Part shown: positions 45,945-57,555 of the stretch, one piece after another
How positions within the stretch are numbered: position 1 is the first letter of the stretch
Layout of the letters: each line of letters begins with the position of its first letter
Assembly (NCBI GenBank): GCA_039566865.1
Contig: CM076960.1
Location: forward strand, 11,260,501 to 11,324,500
Length of the DNA stretch: 64,000 nt
Origin: Aurelia coerulea
Taxonomy: Eukaryota > Cnidaria > Scyphozoa > Semaeostomeae > Ulmaridae
Reading direction: 5' to 3'
Position numbers and translations under genes: made by a program
Notes under the pieces: generated by a model
What the model was told of the DNA's origin: nothing
Database searches by the model: none
Seen by the model: only the letters and a program-made list of their open reading frames with translations

Positions 45945-47828
45945 GATGCTGTGGTGTATGTCAAGGTAAATAAACATGGTAAAGAGTCATTTTACGTATC
46001 GAAATTAAGCGCTGAATGCACAACACAAGATGAGAGCGCAGTAGTAAGTGATGATGATTTCCATGAATTATTTGAAATCCCTTCGACTCCTTGTGGAATG
46101 GCAGCACATGATAGGCCGTTTTTACGATGATCGAGACCTCTCTGACGGATCACGCATTTTTGGAAATCCTATTGACTCTAACTTGCTAACCCAACCTGAC
46201 GCATCAAATAGCAATGGAGGGGTAAAATTTCGAACACAGAATGCAGGAAAAAATGAAGATTCTATGAGCCTTGTAACTATCATTGGGAATATGGCTAATT
46301 CTATCAGCGAGCTTAATTCTATGTTGAATTGTGAAAGAAATAAAACAGAAAATCTTTTAACTGAAAATTTCTCGTTAAAACTCAAGAATCAAGAATTGCA
46401 GACTCTTGTGGAATCTTTGCTCAATTCCCAAAAGAGCCACAACAAGTCACAAGTAGCTGCATCACGCAAAACCTTGGAAATTCGCTCTGAGCTGATAACT
46501 AAAGCTGATCGTCATCACAAAGAATCGAATAATGAAACTGATTCTGTCATTGAATTATCAAACAACGAGCAATCAATCGAAAACAAACATAAAAGACCAA
46601 GTAAGGTTAAAAGAAAATCACAAAGGCAAAAACAAAACAACCAACAACAACCAGAACAACAACAACAACCTGGGAAACAGCAAAGATCTGCAGCTGGCCC
46701 TGGTCAAAAACAGAAACAGCAGCAACAACAAATCTCAGCACCCACTGTTCAAAATAACAACAGGAAAAAATTAAAATTCACGATAGTGGGTGACTCACAA
46801 GTGAAAAGATTGGACCAGGAGAAACTATGTAACCAATACCGAGATGTCGAAATACTTGGACAATCAGGAATGAGGATTAAACAAGCTGTCACAAAGACAG
46901 GGAAAACAGATAGTGATGTTATAATAGTTCATGCTGGAACAAATAACCTGAATTCAACTTCACCCGAGCAACTTTCAACAGAAGTCTTAGACGCGCTCCA
47001 GAAAGTACAGGACAACAACAAAGAGTCAAGGGTCGTATTTTCATCTGTTTTCAAGCGAACAGACAAAGGTTTGAATCTCAAAATCATCAAGCTACATAAG
47101 ATCCTTAATGAAGAACTGACACTTAATGGTTTTGACATATTTAACAATGACAACATTAATTTTTCTAATCTAGCCAAGGATGGTTTGCATCTTAACCCTA
47201 TCTCACCTGGGGGGGGGGTGGATTCCACCCCCCCAACCAAACTTTTATTCGCCTATGCTATAATATGCAATGCAGGATGCCAAGACTTCGCTACTTTGAC
47301 TTTATATCTATACTGTATCAAATGATGAAAATTTCAAGATGCTAAATATAGCCTCGTAACCATGGCAACCAATGTTTTACTGTGTAGTCAATAAAATTTG
47401 TATACTTTTTTTTTAATTGTTGCAAATTTTAATCTCATATATATGCAAAATTATACTTACACATGTATTTGATGATATCCAACTCAATTTGAAACAAAAC
47501 ATTTCAATTTAGTGCCTCATTTCATTGTTTCAATCATGTTGGTAACAATCATGATAATCATAACTTAAAATCTTCTTATTGTCATAGCAACGGGAACAAT
47601 AGAGATAATTAGATTTAATCATGTGATTTTGATTGTTTGCATCAAAGTATATATATTTACCAATTTTAAAGATTGTAGCTACTACAACAGCGAAGAAAAA
47701 GAGGGGGGGGTGGAATCCACCCCCCCTCAGGTATTGACCGCTTCAAAACGCCCAGGTGAGATAGGGTTAATGAGGGTGGCACCAGAAAATATGCTAGCAA
47801 TTTAAGCAAGTTTATGAGGTATTGCTAG
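45945..47828 (+). pseudogene. LINE ORF1 with SGNH/GDSL esterase domain
   Basis: A first frame (to ~46115) and a second (from ~46110) are joined by a frameshift. Features in order: acidic N-terminus; coiled coil (ISELNSMLNCERNKTENLL...); Lys/Gln-rich low-complexity region; SGNH hydrolase with VGDSQVKRL (Ser), GQSGMRI, HAGTNNL (Asn) and DGLHLN (Asp/His). Such esterase ORF1 proteins bind RNA and are known from L2/CR1-type LINEs. The MITE at 47196-47766 splits the last ~12 codons. Without it the frame ends ...KFMRYC and TAG at 47826-47828. Confidence 0.8.
47196..47766. mobile_element. TTAACCCTA-family MITE, copy 3
   Basis: Ends are CCCTATCTCACCTGGG and its complement. TTAA lies at 47192-47195 and 47767-47770. 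Removing it restores the ORF1 esterase C-terminus (DGLHLNEGGTRKYASNL). G-run/C-run palindromes lie near both ends (47210-47238 and 47702-47728). No coding sequence. Confidence 0.9.
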
Positions 47829-50542
47829 GGAAGTCATTGCTCTAATGCAAATGACAGTAACACGCCAAGGCCTATAAGGAAGAGAAATGGTCTTAAGATA
47901 GCGTTTCTTAACATTGTCTCCTTGCGGAAACACATACACGAACTCAGTGTGTTGCTCCATGACAATGACATCGATGTAATTGGTCTATGCGAGACTAGAT
48001 TAGACGATAAAGTCGCAGATTCTGATGTTTCGATTGCAGGTTACAAAATATTTAGGAACGACCGAGATTTGAACGGAGGAGGTGTTGCAATATACGTAAA
48101 AGAGAATTTTCCTGAGCCCTCTATCAAATTGAAGAGTGATTCCCTTGAACTCCTCGTTCTAGAACTCGCACCAAAGCACAGTAAATCTTTCTTTTTGGCA
48201 TGCTGGTATCGACCCCCAACGAGTTGCTGTGACTCACAGTGAGGACGGTAATCCCACAGTAAGTAAAACGCTTATTGACCACTTCTCTACCAATAAGCCA
48301 AATTACATTCATAACGTAGATATCATAGAAACTGGAATGGTGGACCATTACCTGATTTACGGCATTAGGAAGGTAAACGCTTCGAGGCTCAATTCCTCCA
48401 AAAAACAGAGGCTGGCTGAAACTCGTAGCTTAAAAAGGTATAATAAAGCCTTGTTTCAGCAAGATCTGCAAGAAATTGATTGGGAGCATCTTCTTACCCC
48501 CCTGGCCGATGAACCAGGTAAGATGGTAGCAACATTCCAAGAGATCCTTGAATCGCTTTTGAATGCGCATGCGCCCCTTAAAGTCAAAAAGCTACGCAAT
48601 GAATTTGCCCCCTGGCTTACTTCCTCGGTCAGAGACCTTATGACTAAAAGGGATAAAATGAAGAAGGCAGCTACAAAGAATCCTCTCCTTTGGCCAACTT
48701 ATAAAGGGCTACGTAATCAATGTACTTGTGCGATACGAAAAGCAATTCAGGATCATTATCATGGACTAATTGAAGAAACTAAAGATGATCCTAAGAAAAT
48801 GTGGAAAACCATTAACAGAGTGTTGAATAGAGACTCGGCCAGTAAATCTATTTCCAGTCTAAATGTAAATGGTAAAGTAGTGACTGGGGAGGGTGAACTG
48901 GCTGAGGTTTTGAATCAACATTTTGTTTCGGTTGGTCCAAAGCTTGCAGAAAAAATTAAAACTACACCAATTGACGACCCACTTAAAGACATCATACCGA
49001 ATGATTCAGCTACCTTGGTCTTAAAACCAGTAACTGAATCTCAGGTCCTGAAGAGCTTAAAACAACTCAAAAATGGAAAAGCATGTGGGCCTGATAAAAT
49101 ACCTACAACCCTGGTAAAAGATGCAGCCAATTTCATTTCATACCCACTGACTCTTATCTACAATTCGTCAATAAAAAGAGGTATATTCCCCGATCTTTGG
49201 AAAATAGCTAGGGTTGCTGCAATATTCAAGTCTGGGAAGAGATGCGATAGCAATAATTATAGACCGATCTCTGTGCTTTCAATTTTCTCAAGAGTGTTGG
49301 AAAAAATTGTGCATGATCAATTACATGAGTTTCTCAAAGCAAATGGTATATTGACTAATAATCAATATGCATTTCGAAAACTCTATTCCACGATCATGTC
49401 CTTGATAAATAGTACTGAGCATTGGCTTGAAAATGCCGATAATCGGAAATTGAATTTGACAATATTTCTGGACTTGAAAAAAGCCTTTGATACCGTTGAT
49501 CACAAAATATTGATAGATAAACTGGTCAAATATGGTATCAAAGGAAAAGAAAGAGAATGGTTCAAGTCGTACCTAAGTGGACGAAAACAGTTCTGTTCTG
49601 TAAACGGTCAAAGGTCAGAGACCGAGGAAGTTTTGTGTGGCATTCTTCAGGGATCATGCTTAGGCCCCCTCCTATTCATTGTGTATACCTTAATGACTTT
49701 GAGGGTTGCTTGGACTTCTCCAAAGCAAGCATGTATGCCGATGATACGCACACAACAATCGCATCTGACGACATTAAAGAGTTCGTACGCATGACAAAGA
49801 AAGAGCTGCTAAATATCAGTGACTGGCTGAGGGTAAATAAACTAAGTGCGAACCCAAAAAAAAACTGAATTTATGGTTATTGGTCACCAACGTAGGATAA
49901 ATGAAATTGATGACCTCCCTTCACTCGAAATCAATAATTGTGGATTAAAACGAGTGGAGAAAACCAAGTCTCTTGGTGTCATTATCGATGAAGGGCTGAA
50001 ATGGAACGATCAATATAAATCACTGACAGGTGGTTTATCATCTTTGAAAAAACTTAAAGACATTCTTCCCCAATCAAAGTTATGTGATGTATATCACGCT
50101 CTGTTTGAGAGTCACCTACGCTACGGAAACGTAGTATGGGGCAGCATCTCTTCATCCGAACTTCAAGCATTTCAACGTTTCCAAAACAGAGCCCTGTCAA
50201 TTATAGAAAGCGCAAGGTTAAGGACCCATGCCGAAAAAATGGTTAAGCGTAGTAAATCTTATTCGTTTTGATCGCTCTGTTATGGTATATAAGATTGTAA
50301 ACAAGCTATGCCCAGAGAGCCTTTGGAATATGTTCCAACAGAGATGCTCTATATCAAATCATAATACGAGGAATGATAGAGATCTCCATATTCCCAGGCT
50401 AAGCCTTGAATTTACAAAGAAAGGATTTCGTTACTCTGGCATTAAGGCTTGGAATGATATTCCAATTAATATCAGAGAACTGTCATCGCTTCGCCTGTTT
50501 AAAACACATTTGAAAAGGCATTTGATGAGCCTTGATAATTAA
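47829..50542 (+). pseudogene. LINE ORF2 (copy G): broken endonuclease plus RT
   Basis: Same frame as ORF1 after the TAG. Endonuclease N-part (LKIAFLNIVSLRKHIHEL, GLCETRLDD, ACWYRPPTS) ends at 48242; its catalytic middle is deleted. 48229-49690 holds the endonuclease tail, linker and RT blocks (NYRPISVLSIFSRVLEKIV, FLDLKKAFDTVDHKIL, GILQGSCLGPLLFIVY). A frameshift near 49690 leads to MYADDTHTTIAS (catalytic DD), another occurs at the A-run near 49857, and a third near 50225. It ends IRELSSLRLFKTHLKRHLMS at 50542. Inactive. Confidence 0.85.
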
Positions 50543-50697
50543 TTCAAGCCCCCTCAAGAACGACTCCCTGGAAGATCAGGTTTTATTATCTATTATGTTT
50601 ATATTTCTTCTAGTTTCAGATCCATAAGTTTATATTTGTTATTTATTACTGAAGGGATATCGTTGTAAATGAATTATATATATATATATATATAAAA

Positions 50698-51703
50698 TGA
50701 CTCTGATTGAAATCCATTCTTCAATAAAAATTATTGATAAATTCATTCTCTGATAAAACTCTCTCTCTGTTAAAATTTGTTCGCTGATACATCGAGAAAC
50801 AGCCCAATTGACTGAGCCTCTTTGGTATTTTATTGACATTATCAAGTGGAAGAAAGCACGAAGACACTTTGGCAGACCCAAAGACAGAAGACAGCAGGAC
50901 GTCGATTTTTTTTATCACAAATAAAAACAACTAACGACAACGAAATATAAATATTCTGTGGCAGCCATAGCCGGAAAAGACATGATGTCATCGAGTTCCA
51001 ACTACGGCAGCCATTTACATCAATGGGACAGAGCGGAAACGATGCACGCATGCGCACTAATGTTGCCGAAATCGAAGGATGGAAAGCAAAAACTCACGAC
51101 GTCGAAATTCTGATCGAGCAATGAACATTCAATGTTTTCGATCGTAAAATGCTTCTTTGCGGCAGTGTATAGAGGGAATGTTAATCAAATGATACACATC
51201 TTGTTCAGTTTTCTTCCGTCCTTCTGTTGAAGGTAAAAACATTTATGTAAGCGGAATATTTTTCTGTATGATAGCTGAATGAAATTGCAAGTGAAAGCTA
51301 TGAGTCGCAATTTCTAAAGTGTCGCCTCAAAGAAAGTCCAAACATAAGGCCATTTCTTAACACATAAGGGATTTTATGCTTTTAATCTAAGAGTTGGGGA
51401 TGCCTCCCCCATATATCAAGAGTTCTCTTGAATCCAAGGTTGTTCTTGCTCGCAACACTGAAAGAAAGTCGAGGCTTGATTAATTTTGAAAATGTTCAAC
51501 ATCCTCGAAATTTCACAACAGTGTTGATTCACGGCAGGGACCTTATTTTGGTGGAAATTGCTGGAAATCACTTACCAATGAATGAATTCTTGTTAAAAGC
51601 AGTTGCCAAATTTGTGTATTCTCCAAATACAAGATGAATACCGGCAATATTTCAAATATATCCAGAAGTCTTGCATAAAATGGGCTTCTTCCATGTTTCT
51701 AGT
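50698..51703. other. Unassigned
   Basis: No gene recognised. ACGCATGCGCAC-like sequence near 51045 and short ORFs without domains. Confidence 0.35.
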
Positions 51704-51830
51704 AGTGGCATGCTGGCAGGGGGGCAGGGGGGCAAGTGCCCCCCTGCTGGTCGAGTTTGAGGGGTGCCAGAGAGAATGTCTATCTTAGGGGGCGCCGAAT
51801 GCGCCCTGAACAATTAGTTAGTGAACGAAG
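51704..51830. mobile_element. Fragment related to the 11.6-kb hAT element
   Basis: GTGGCATGCTGGCAGGGGGG, GTGCCCCCCTGCTGG and TTAGGGGGCGCCGAATGCGC follow the order of the left end at 11621-11725 (GTGGCGTGGTGG, GTGCCCCCCAGCGG, TTAGGGGGCGCCAAATGC). Only the left end is present; no target duplication was found. Confidence 0.55.
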
Positions 51831-52541
51831 AGAAATTCTTGAATTATCGCAATGATGCTAGGATATCAAATGGAAACTCAAATAACTCAAAGAAGGCGGA
51901 GGAGGGGGTGACTCCTGGAAAACAGAATAACACAAGATCTTAATATTGTTCAAATTTATCAAGGCTCTCGTTGATTTATACACTGTACCTTAAGAAATTG
52001 CTTAGGCCAAAAGGCTAAAGCTGTGGTTTGCAGGAAAAGGCAAATTTGAGCTTTCAAAATTGATATTCCACTCTCAAAGCACCAATACCAACAAACGAGG
52101 TATCTATGTTCAAGTTAACTATCGAGGAACATTTTGAGAGTGATTAGCCATTGATTAAAGCTAAATTCACAGCGCTAGAGTCAACCAAATCCGTATACAT
52201 TTTTTTGGGACACCCGGTACTTCTCACGTCATTATCTTTTATTTCATAAATCATTGCGTATCTATTCAAGTATGATTCCAATCAAATAAGCTTAATATTA
52301 ATGACACAATTAGCAGTGAAACGTCGAATTTGATTTTGATGTGTAGACCAGAAACAGAAAACAAAGTAACGAATACACAATGATTATTATGATTATGATG
52401 AAGATTTTGATTTGCCAGGTGAGATACACAGAAAGCAAATTGATGAAAAGAGCAAGCTGCCATCCTTTTCTGATGCCTTGCAGCTGCTATGTCATCCCAC
52501 GTACCATCTCATGAATGCATATCCCATCTTAGGGCACGTTT
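51831..52541. other. Unassigned
   Basis: Nothing recognised. Confidence 0.3.
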
Positions 52542-52765
52542 TGGACTTGCTCCAAATCTCGCTCTTGATCAATAATTACAAGAGGGGAAAGGAGGAAAGG
52601 GGGGAGGACACGAGGAAAGGAAGAAAGAAAGGGAAGAGAAAGGGGAACGAGAGTGGACTTGCTCCAAATCTCGCTCTTGATCAATAATTACAAGAGGGGA
52701 AAGGAGGAAAGGGGGGAGGACACGAAGAAAGGAAGAAAGAAAGGGAAGAGAAAGGGGAACGAGAG
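52542..52765. repeat. Two 112-bp tandem copies, nearly identical
   Basis: Copies at 52542-52653 and 52654-52765 both run from TGGACTTGCTCCAAATCTCG to GGGGAACGAGAG. I see one difference (ACGAGG against ACGAAG). Purine-rich inside. A recent duplication. Confidence 0.9.
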
Positions 52766-53371
52766 CCAGACTTGTGAACTACGTGTTCCGAAAACGAGGT
52801 TCTATTGTCTGATCTGCCCACCGGTCAAGATCTTGACCGGCGGCTTTCCTTTCATGTTAACGAGATGAGCCAATCAAATTGATTTTATCAATGCTCTGTT
52901 TCCATGGCTTCAAAACGCGGGGGTAGTATTCACCTCATAGAAATATGACTTCTGTTGACAGAATTTATTGCATTGACGATAATCGAACTATAGGCTCACG
53001 GAATCTGGAATGTTGTTCACGATTTGGGTTTGGAGACAAAGGTTTGCAAAGATCATAATGCAAAGATCGACAGAAAATAGTCGGGAAAGAGGGAAATACA
53101 CCTTTATTACCTTCTACGTTTTTGTGAAAAAGATCAATCATGGGTTCGAGTTTTCACCCGCTTTACGTTACTCCAAGAAAGGGAACGCGTGAAAACATAA
53201 ACGATAAACTGCAAGTAAGGACATGACTGTAAGCCCTTCTATGCACGGTCCTTCGTCTTGGCTGCAGTAAAACCTCTCAAAATAGCTTTCACGGCTCTAA
53301 CACTGTAAAACAGACAAAATTAGCATCCTCCTTGTCCAGTTCTTTCACAGAACACGCCCCCTCCACCCCTT
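52766..53371. other. Unassigned
   Basis: A short palindrome lies near 52818-52842 (CCGGTCAAGATCTTGACCGG). No gene recognised. Confidence 0.4.
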
Positions 53372-54799
53372 GTGAAATTGCGACTAATAATAATAATTGT
53401 AAATGACAAAGTCGTTAATCTTTCCAAACGTGCACTAAGCGAGGCGGAAATATCAGTTTTATCCAAAGGTCTTAAGTTTGTTAGTACTCCAAAAGAGGTA
53501 GACTTTTCACAAATCAAAATAGATCTGGAAAATTTTGGTAGAAGATTAAGACTTAAGTGGTAGTGGTTCTTTAGTGATAGTGAAGATTTTTCAGAGATTC
53601 CTGCTTTTAGGCCTCGTGGTAAATTCAATCCTAGACATAAAGATGTAGCTATAGAGGTCTACCTGTCTAAATTAGAAGACGAGCTCATGAAAATATCGGT
53701 AGATGGTAGAAATTTTAGTAACCTTAAGAAGGAGGAACTATCAGCTTTAAATAGTCTTAAATCGGACCGATCGATCGTTATCAAGGAGGCGGACAAGGGT
53801 TCTGGGGTGGTCGTGTGGGATCGGGAGGACTACGTCAAAGAGGCAGATGGCCAACTGGGGGACCCTGCAGTGTATTGCAAACTTGATAAGGATCCTTCGG
53901 ACCATCTTCACGCTATTGTCAATCAGGCAGTTGGTAGGGTTAGAGAGCGAGGGGAAATTGACGATAAAATATTGGAATATTTGATGGTCAATAATTCCAA
54001 GCTTGGAAGATTTTACTTGCTGCCAAAGATCCACAAAAGGCTGAATAGTGTTCCCGGAAGGCCTGTCATTTCTAACTCTGGTTTTTACACAGAGAACGTT
54101 TCGGAATTTTTGGATTACCATTTACAACCCCTTGCAAAAAGTGTCCGTTCATACATTAAAGACACGAACCACTTTTTGCAAAAAATCGCGTCATTAGACG
54201 GGCTTCCAGGGGACGCTATTCTTTGTACCATTGATGTTGTTGGGCTTTACCCAAGTATACCGCATGACGAGGGATTGAAGGCTCTACGTGATATTTTAAT
54301 CTCTAGAAATAATCAGTCTGTTTCTACGGAATCCCTTGTAGAGCTTGCAGAGGTAGTACCTAAGAATAACTTTTTTGAGTTTAATGGGGCGTTTTATCAT
54401 CAGCTGAGGGGTACAGCAATAGGCACCAAATGTGCGTCATCATATGCGATTTTGTTCTTAGCAGACCTGGAGGAAAAACTTCTGAGTGGCTCCAGCTGCA
54501 AACCTTGGCTTTGGTGGCGGTACATTTACGACGTTTTCTTAATTTGGACCCATGGGGAAGAGAAACTTTCGGAATTTGTAGAATACCTCAACACTGCACA
54601 CCATTCCATTAAATTTACAGCTGAATGGTCTAAGGAGAGCATCAACTTTCTTGACACTAAGGTCATCAGAGAAGGTAGTAAGTTGGTTACAGATCTCTAC
54701 ACGAAACCGACTGATACGAATCAGCTCCTGCATCGTTCCTCTTGTCATCCTTACCACACCAAAAAAGGGCATTCCATATGGTCAGGCCCTTCGCATTAG
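53372..54799 (+). pseudogene. Penelope-like reverse transcriptase, active site damaged
   Basis: The N-terminal part (LSKRALSEAEISVLSKGLKF, GRRLRLKW) is cut by TAG at 53561-53563, in frame with 53687-54799. RT blocks: IVIKEADKGSGVVVWDREDY, FYLLPKIHKRLNSVPGRPVI, TIDVVGLYPSIPHDEGLKAL (catalytic Asp), GTAIGTKCASSYAILFLADL, and RYIYDVFLIW where the family has a YIDD box: one catalytic Asp is Tyr here. NFLDTKV and TDLYTKPTDTNQLLHR follow. The frame is lost near 54765. The RT is related to telomerase; this copy cannot be active. Confidence 0.85.
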
Positions 54800-55673
54800 G
54801 CGCATTTGTTCTGAGGACTCATTTTTTAACGAACGGATGGGAAATTTAAAGTCATGGCTTATTGGGCGGGGGTATCAAGAAGGGGAAATCGACAGTCAAC
54901 TAGACAAAGTTAGAAGCTTGGATAGAGAAAATCTGTTAAATAGAAATTCCAAGCAGAAGGATGACACGAGGATGCCGTTGGTTCTAACTTACCATCCGGC
55001 ACTTCAGGGGGTCAGCAATATTTTGCAAAATTGCGCAAATATTCTTCTTATCGATGACGAACATCGCAAACTATTTGCCGGAAAAATTTTCGTTTCATTC
55101 AGAAGGGCAAAAAACCTTAAAGATACTTTGGTTCGCGCTAAATTGCAAACTCAAGATCAGGAGCTGATGCCAAAGGGAACTTTTAAATGCAATGGTAGGA
55201 GATGTCTAATCTGCCCTATCATCAAAGAGGGCTCCAGTTTTTCTAATGCGAATGATTCGCGATCTTTTAAGAATTTTTCGGGGGCGTACGATTGCAATTC
55301 GATAAACGTAGTTTATATGTTGCAATGTACAAGTTGTAACAAAAAGTATGTTGGCAGCACAAAAACTAAATTTCGTCAAAGATTTAATGTCTACAAATCA
55401 TATTTTCGGACGTACAAGCAGAAACGCAATACTGGTGCTCTTGATACGGGAAAGGCAGTCCCACAAGCAAGTTTTTTCGCTCATTTTTTCGAGGAAGGTC
55501 ATCAGGGTGACTTCTCCGTCGTTATTCGTTTCATCGACGGAGCACAGGATGTGTACTCGCTTCGTAGGAAAGAGCTCTTTTGGCAATACAAATTGGGTTT
55601 GTTTGCACCAAATGGCCTAAACGAGAGGGCGGCTGATGTTGAGCTGGATATGTTTGCTTGTGGTACTGCCTAG
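54766..55673 (+). pseudogene. Penelope-like C-terminal region with GIY-YIG endonuclease
   Basis: It continues in a second frame: RRICSEDSFFNERMGNLKSW, a Cys cluster (FKCNGRRCLICP), then the GIY-YIG domain with VVYMLQCTSCNKKYVGST, FRQRFN and the C-terminal Glu/His-rich part (AHFFEEGHQGDFSV). GIY-YIG nicks DNA to prime integration. A Cys pair (CTSC) lies within the GIY-YIG start, as in Penelope-like elements. It ends at TAG 55671-55673. Confidence 0.85.
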
Positions 55674-55926
55674 TCCTCATACCATTGCATTGAAAACCTT
55701 GGGCAACACAATGGCAGGGGTGTCGGCTTGTTGACTTCGTGTATAATTACACGTAGTGGTGGGGTGGAATTCCCTATCGAGCTATCCTGGATTTAGCAAT
55801 TTAAGCAAATCTTTGGAGGGTCAATGGCCGATATCCCTTGCCTGTTGTCTCGGGTTGTAAAAGTTGTTGTCGCGAAGAGCTTTCAGTCCCTTGTCTATAA
55901 GATTTAGAGATCGTTTCTTTCTATTC
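55674..55926. other. Possible Penelope 3' UTR
   Basis: No gene. It follows the stop codon of the Penelope-like element; the end of the element is not marked by a repeat I can see. Confidence 0.3.
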
Positions 55927-56137
55927 TTAATTCTTGCTTCAGAGAAAAATAATGTGGCCCCTCAGAGCTGAGAACAATCACAAATATAAAATTTGCCAGT
56001 CGCCAAAAACCAATGGCAGTGTTCTCTCATCATAGGGGCCTAAGTTTGGGATTTCAAATGCACTGGCCAAAATGTGCACTCCCGCAGCAACCGAAATAGT
56101 TGGGGGTTAGAGAAAAAATATTCAGAATTTTCTCCAC
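55927..56137. repeat. 211-bp direct repeat, left copy
   Basis: It appears identical, base for base as read, to 62314-62524 and is in the same orientation. It runs from TTAATTCTTGCTTCAG to AGAATTTTCTCCAC. Flanks differ at once outside. It is not an LTR by form (no TG...CA ends). Confidence 0.8.
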
Positions 56138-56677
56138 AAACCAGTGCACTTAATGTCCATGACAAAGACAGAAATCTCTATCATGAAAAGAGAGTTGTGG
56201 TACAATTTTAGGTTGTGGGTGGGTGGGCGAAAAAGAAAATTCGCCAAGCCAAAACATCAGAGTTTCACCTTCTTGCTCTGCTCTCCGCATCCAAATACGA
56301 ACGCAACGTGTCAGAATTTTTGGTTTTAAACAGATACAAGAACTAAATCGAAAGATTTCCAGACCTATTGTCTACAAAGCGCATACCTGTTTCTACGCTG
56401 CACATAAAAGTATTCTTTTGTAAAACAATAAAATCAGTGTTTCAACTCGTTTGAAAAGTGAATAAACAAACTTCTGGGAATTGAATGATACGTGTTTTAC
56501 GCAAGTAACAATGCACAAGTTACGAAGCGCCGAGCCCAAAACTGATTGTTAAAAACAATTTACGATCGCAAAAAACAACAAGACACGATGCTCGCAGCAG
56601 GCTAAATTATTAGACAAGTGAATTGGAACAATCTGCTGAGAATTGAGTGATACGTGCAGTTACGCACATCATAGCCA
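56138..56677. other. Unassigned flank of the foldback element
   Basis: Contains two copies of a GGAATTGAATGATACGTG-like segment (near 56477 and 56640). No gene recognised. Confidence 0.4.
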
Positions 56678-57405
56678 AACGAATCGAGCATAGCCGTCAA
56701 ATCTTTTCTTTTGTCAAAAGCTCCCGTGGGGTTGTGACTCACGCTCTGATCAGATCGCATTTTCTCCTATGATTGACCAATCAGATGCCGTCGTTGTGTT
56801 TACTTCCGCGTTTCACAGCAAAACTTAGGCCATTTTTAGCCGTTTTGACCACTCTCCGGAAAAAATCATTGCACGATCGGATAAATCGAATTTCGTCAAA
56901 ATTTCAATTGGAGAAGATTCTCCATGCTTTGGACCATAAGTGTTTTCGGTATGGCTTTGCGATCACCAAAAATAGCAGAATTGTGGCATTTTTAAGCTCA
57001 CTGCAGTCATTCATCGGTTACAGACGCTATGATTAGCAAAAAGAAGAGTAGAAAATTGAAAACCTGAAAAAGAACTAGTGCATACACATACCTCAGATGG
57101 ATTTAATAACAAACATCCACTTTTTCTGCCGCGATCTACAGCAAGTTTCACCAGCAAATAACACAGTCAACAAAAATAGGCGCGAGAACTTGAATGATCA
57201 GCTAGGATAGCAAGCTGGCAATCGGACGCGTTTTCTTACTGCGGATAAATCAAACGAAATACGCACCGCCAGCCCGAGGCATCTTGCAAGCATGTAATCT
57301 CGCTTTAATTCCTTTATTAAACTATATTCTCTTTTTAAACTTTATTTTAACCGTTACAAAATCAAACAAATGGAGTGAAAAATCATTTATGATCAACAAC
57401 AAGAA

Positions 57406-57555
57406 ATGGATGAGCAAATGAGAGAAGCGCTAGGCAAAGAGATAGCCATACACATGAGCAAGATCAATGCAGGAATAAAGAAAATGTTCGATGAAAGTTT
57501 AGAAAAGGTAACCGACCGACTCACTGGTATTGAATCCAAACTAGACAGTATTTAG
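57406..57555 (+). CDS. Short LINE ORF1 (49 codons, coiled coil)
   Basis: It runs ATG at 57406 to TAG at 57553-57555: MDEQMREALGKEIAIHMSKI and then a helix ending TGIESKLDSI. It is too short for a complete ORF1 RNA-binding protein and may be the remnant of a longer ORF1. It overlaps the open ORF2 frame (open from 57545). Confidence 0.5.
   Translation: MDEQMREALGKEIAIHMSKINAGIKKMFDESLEKVTDRLTGIESKLDSI

Larger units (their letters stand above)
45945..50697 (+). mobile_element. Second-family LINE (copy G), L2/CR1-like with esterase ORF1
   Basis: Starts inside ORF1, because BEL-2 is inserted upstream. It then has the rest of ORF1, a single TAG, ORF2 with a deleted endonuclease and an RT, a short 3' UTR and a (TA)n tail near 50676-50692. 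A TTAACCCTA MITE sits in ORF1 (47196-47766). Several frameshifts make it inactive. Confidence 0.85.
53372..55673 (+). mobile_element. Penelope-like element (RT plus GIY-YIG), 5'-truncated
   Basis: The coding order RT then GIY-YIG endonuclease is that of Penelope-like elements. The 5' end begins in the N-terminal coding region near 53385. One stop (53561-53563) and one frameshift at an A-run (54759-54764) break the frame. No terminal repeat or hammerhead ribozyme was identified near either end. The 3' end may extend to ~55926. Confidence 0.85.

Noticed and set aside
45873..46130. One 85-codon gene across the BEL-2 3' LTR edge
   Set aside because: The first ~24 codons are LTR; the rest is LINE ORF1. 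The frame is a junction artefact.
53372..55926. Hammerhead ribozyme near the Penelope-like element
   Set aside because: I looked for a CTGATGA core with a following GAAA and cleavage site; the only nearby CTGATG (55630) is in coding sequence without the rest of the core.
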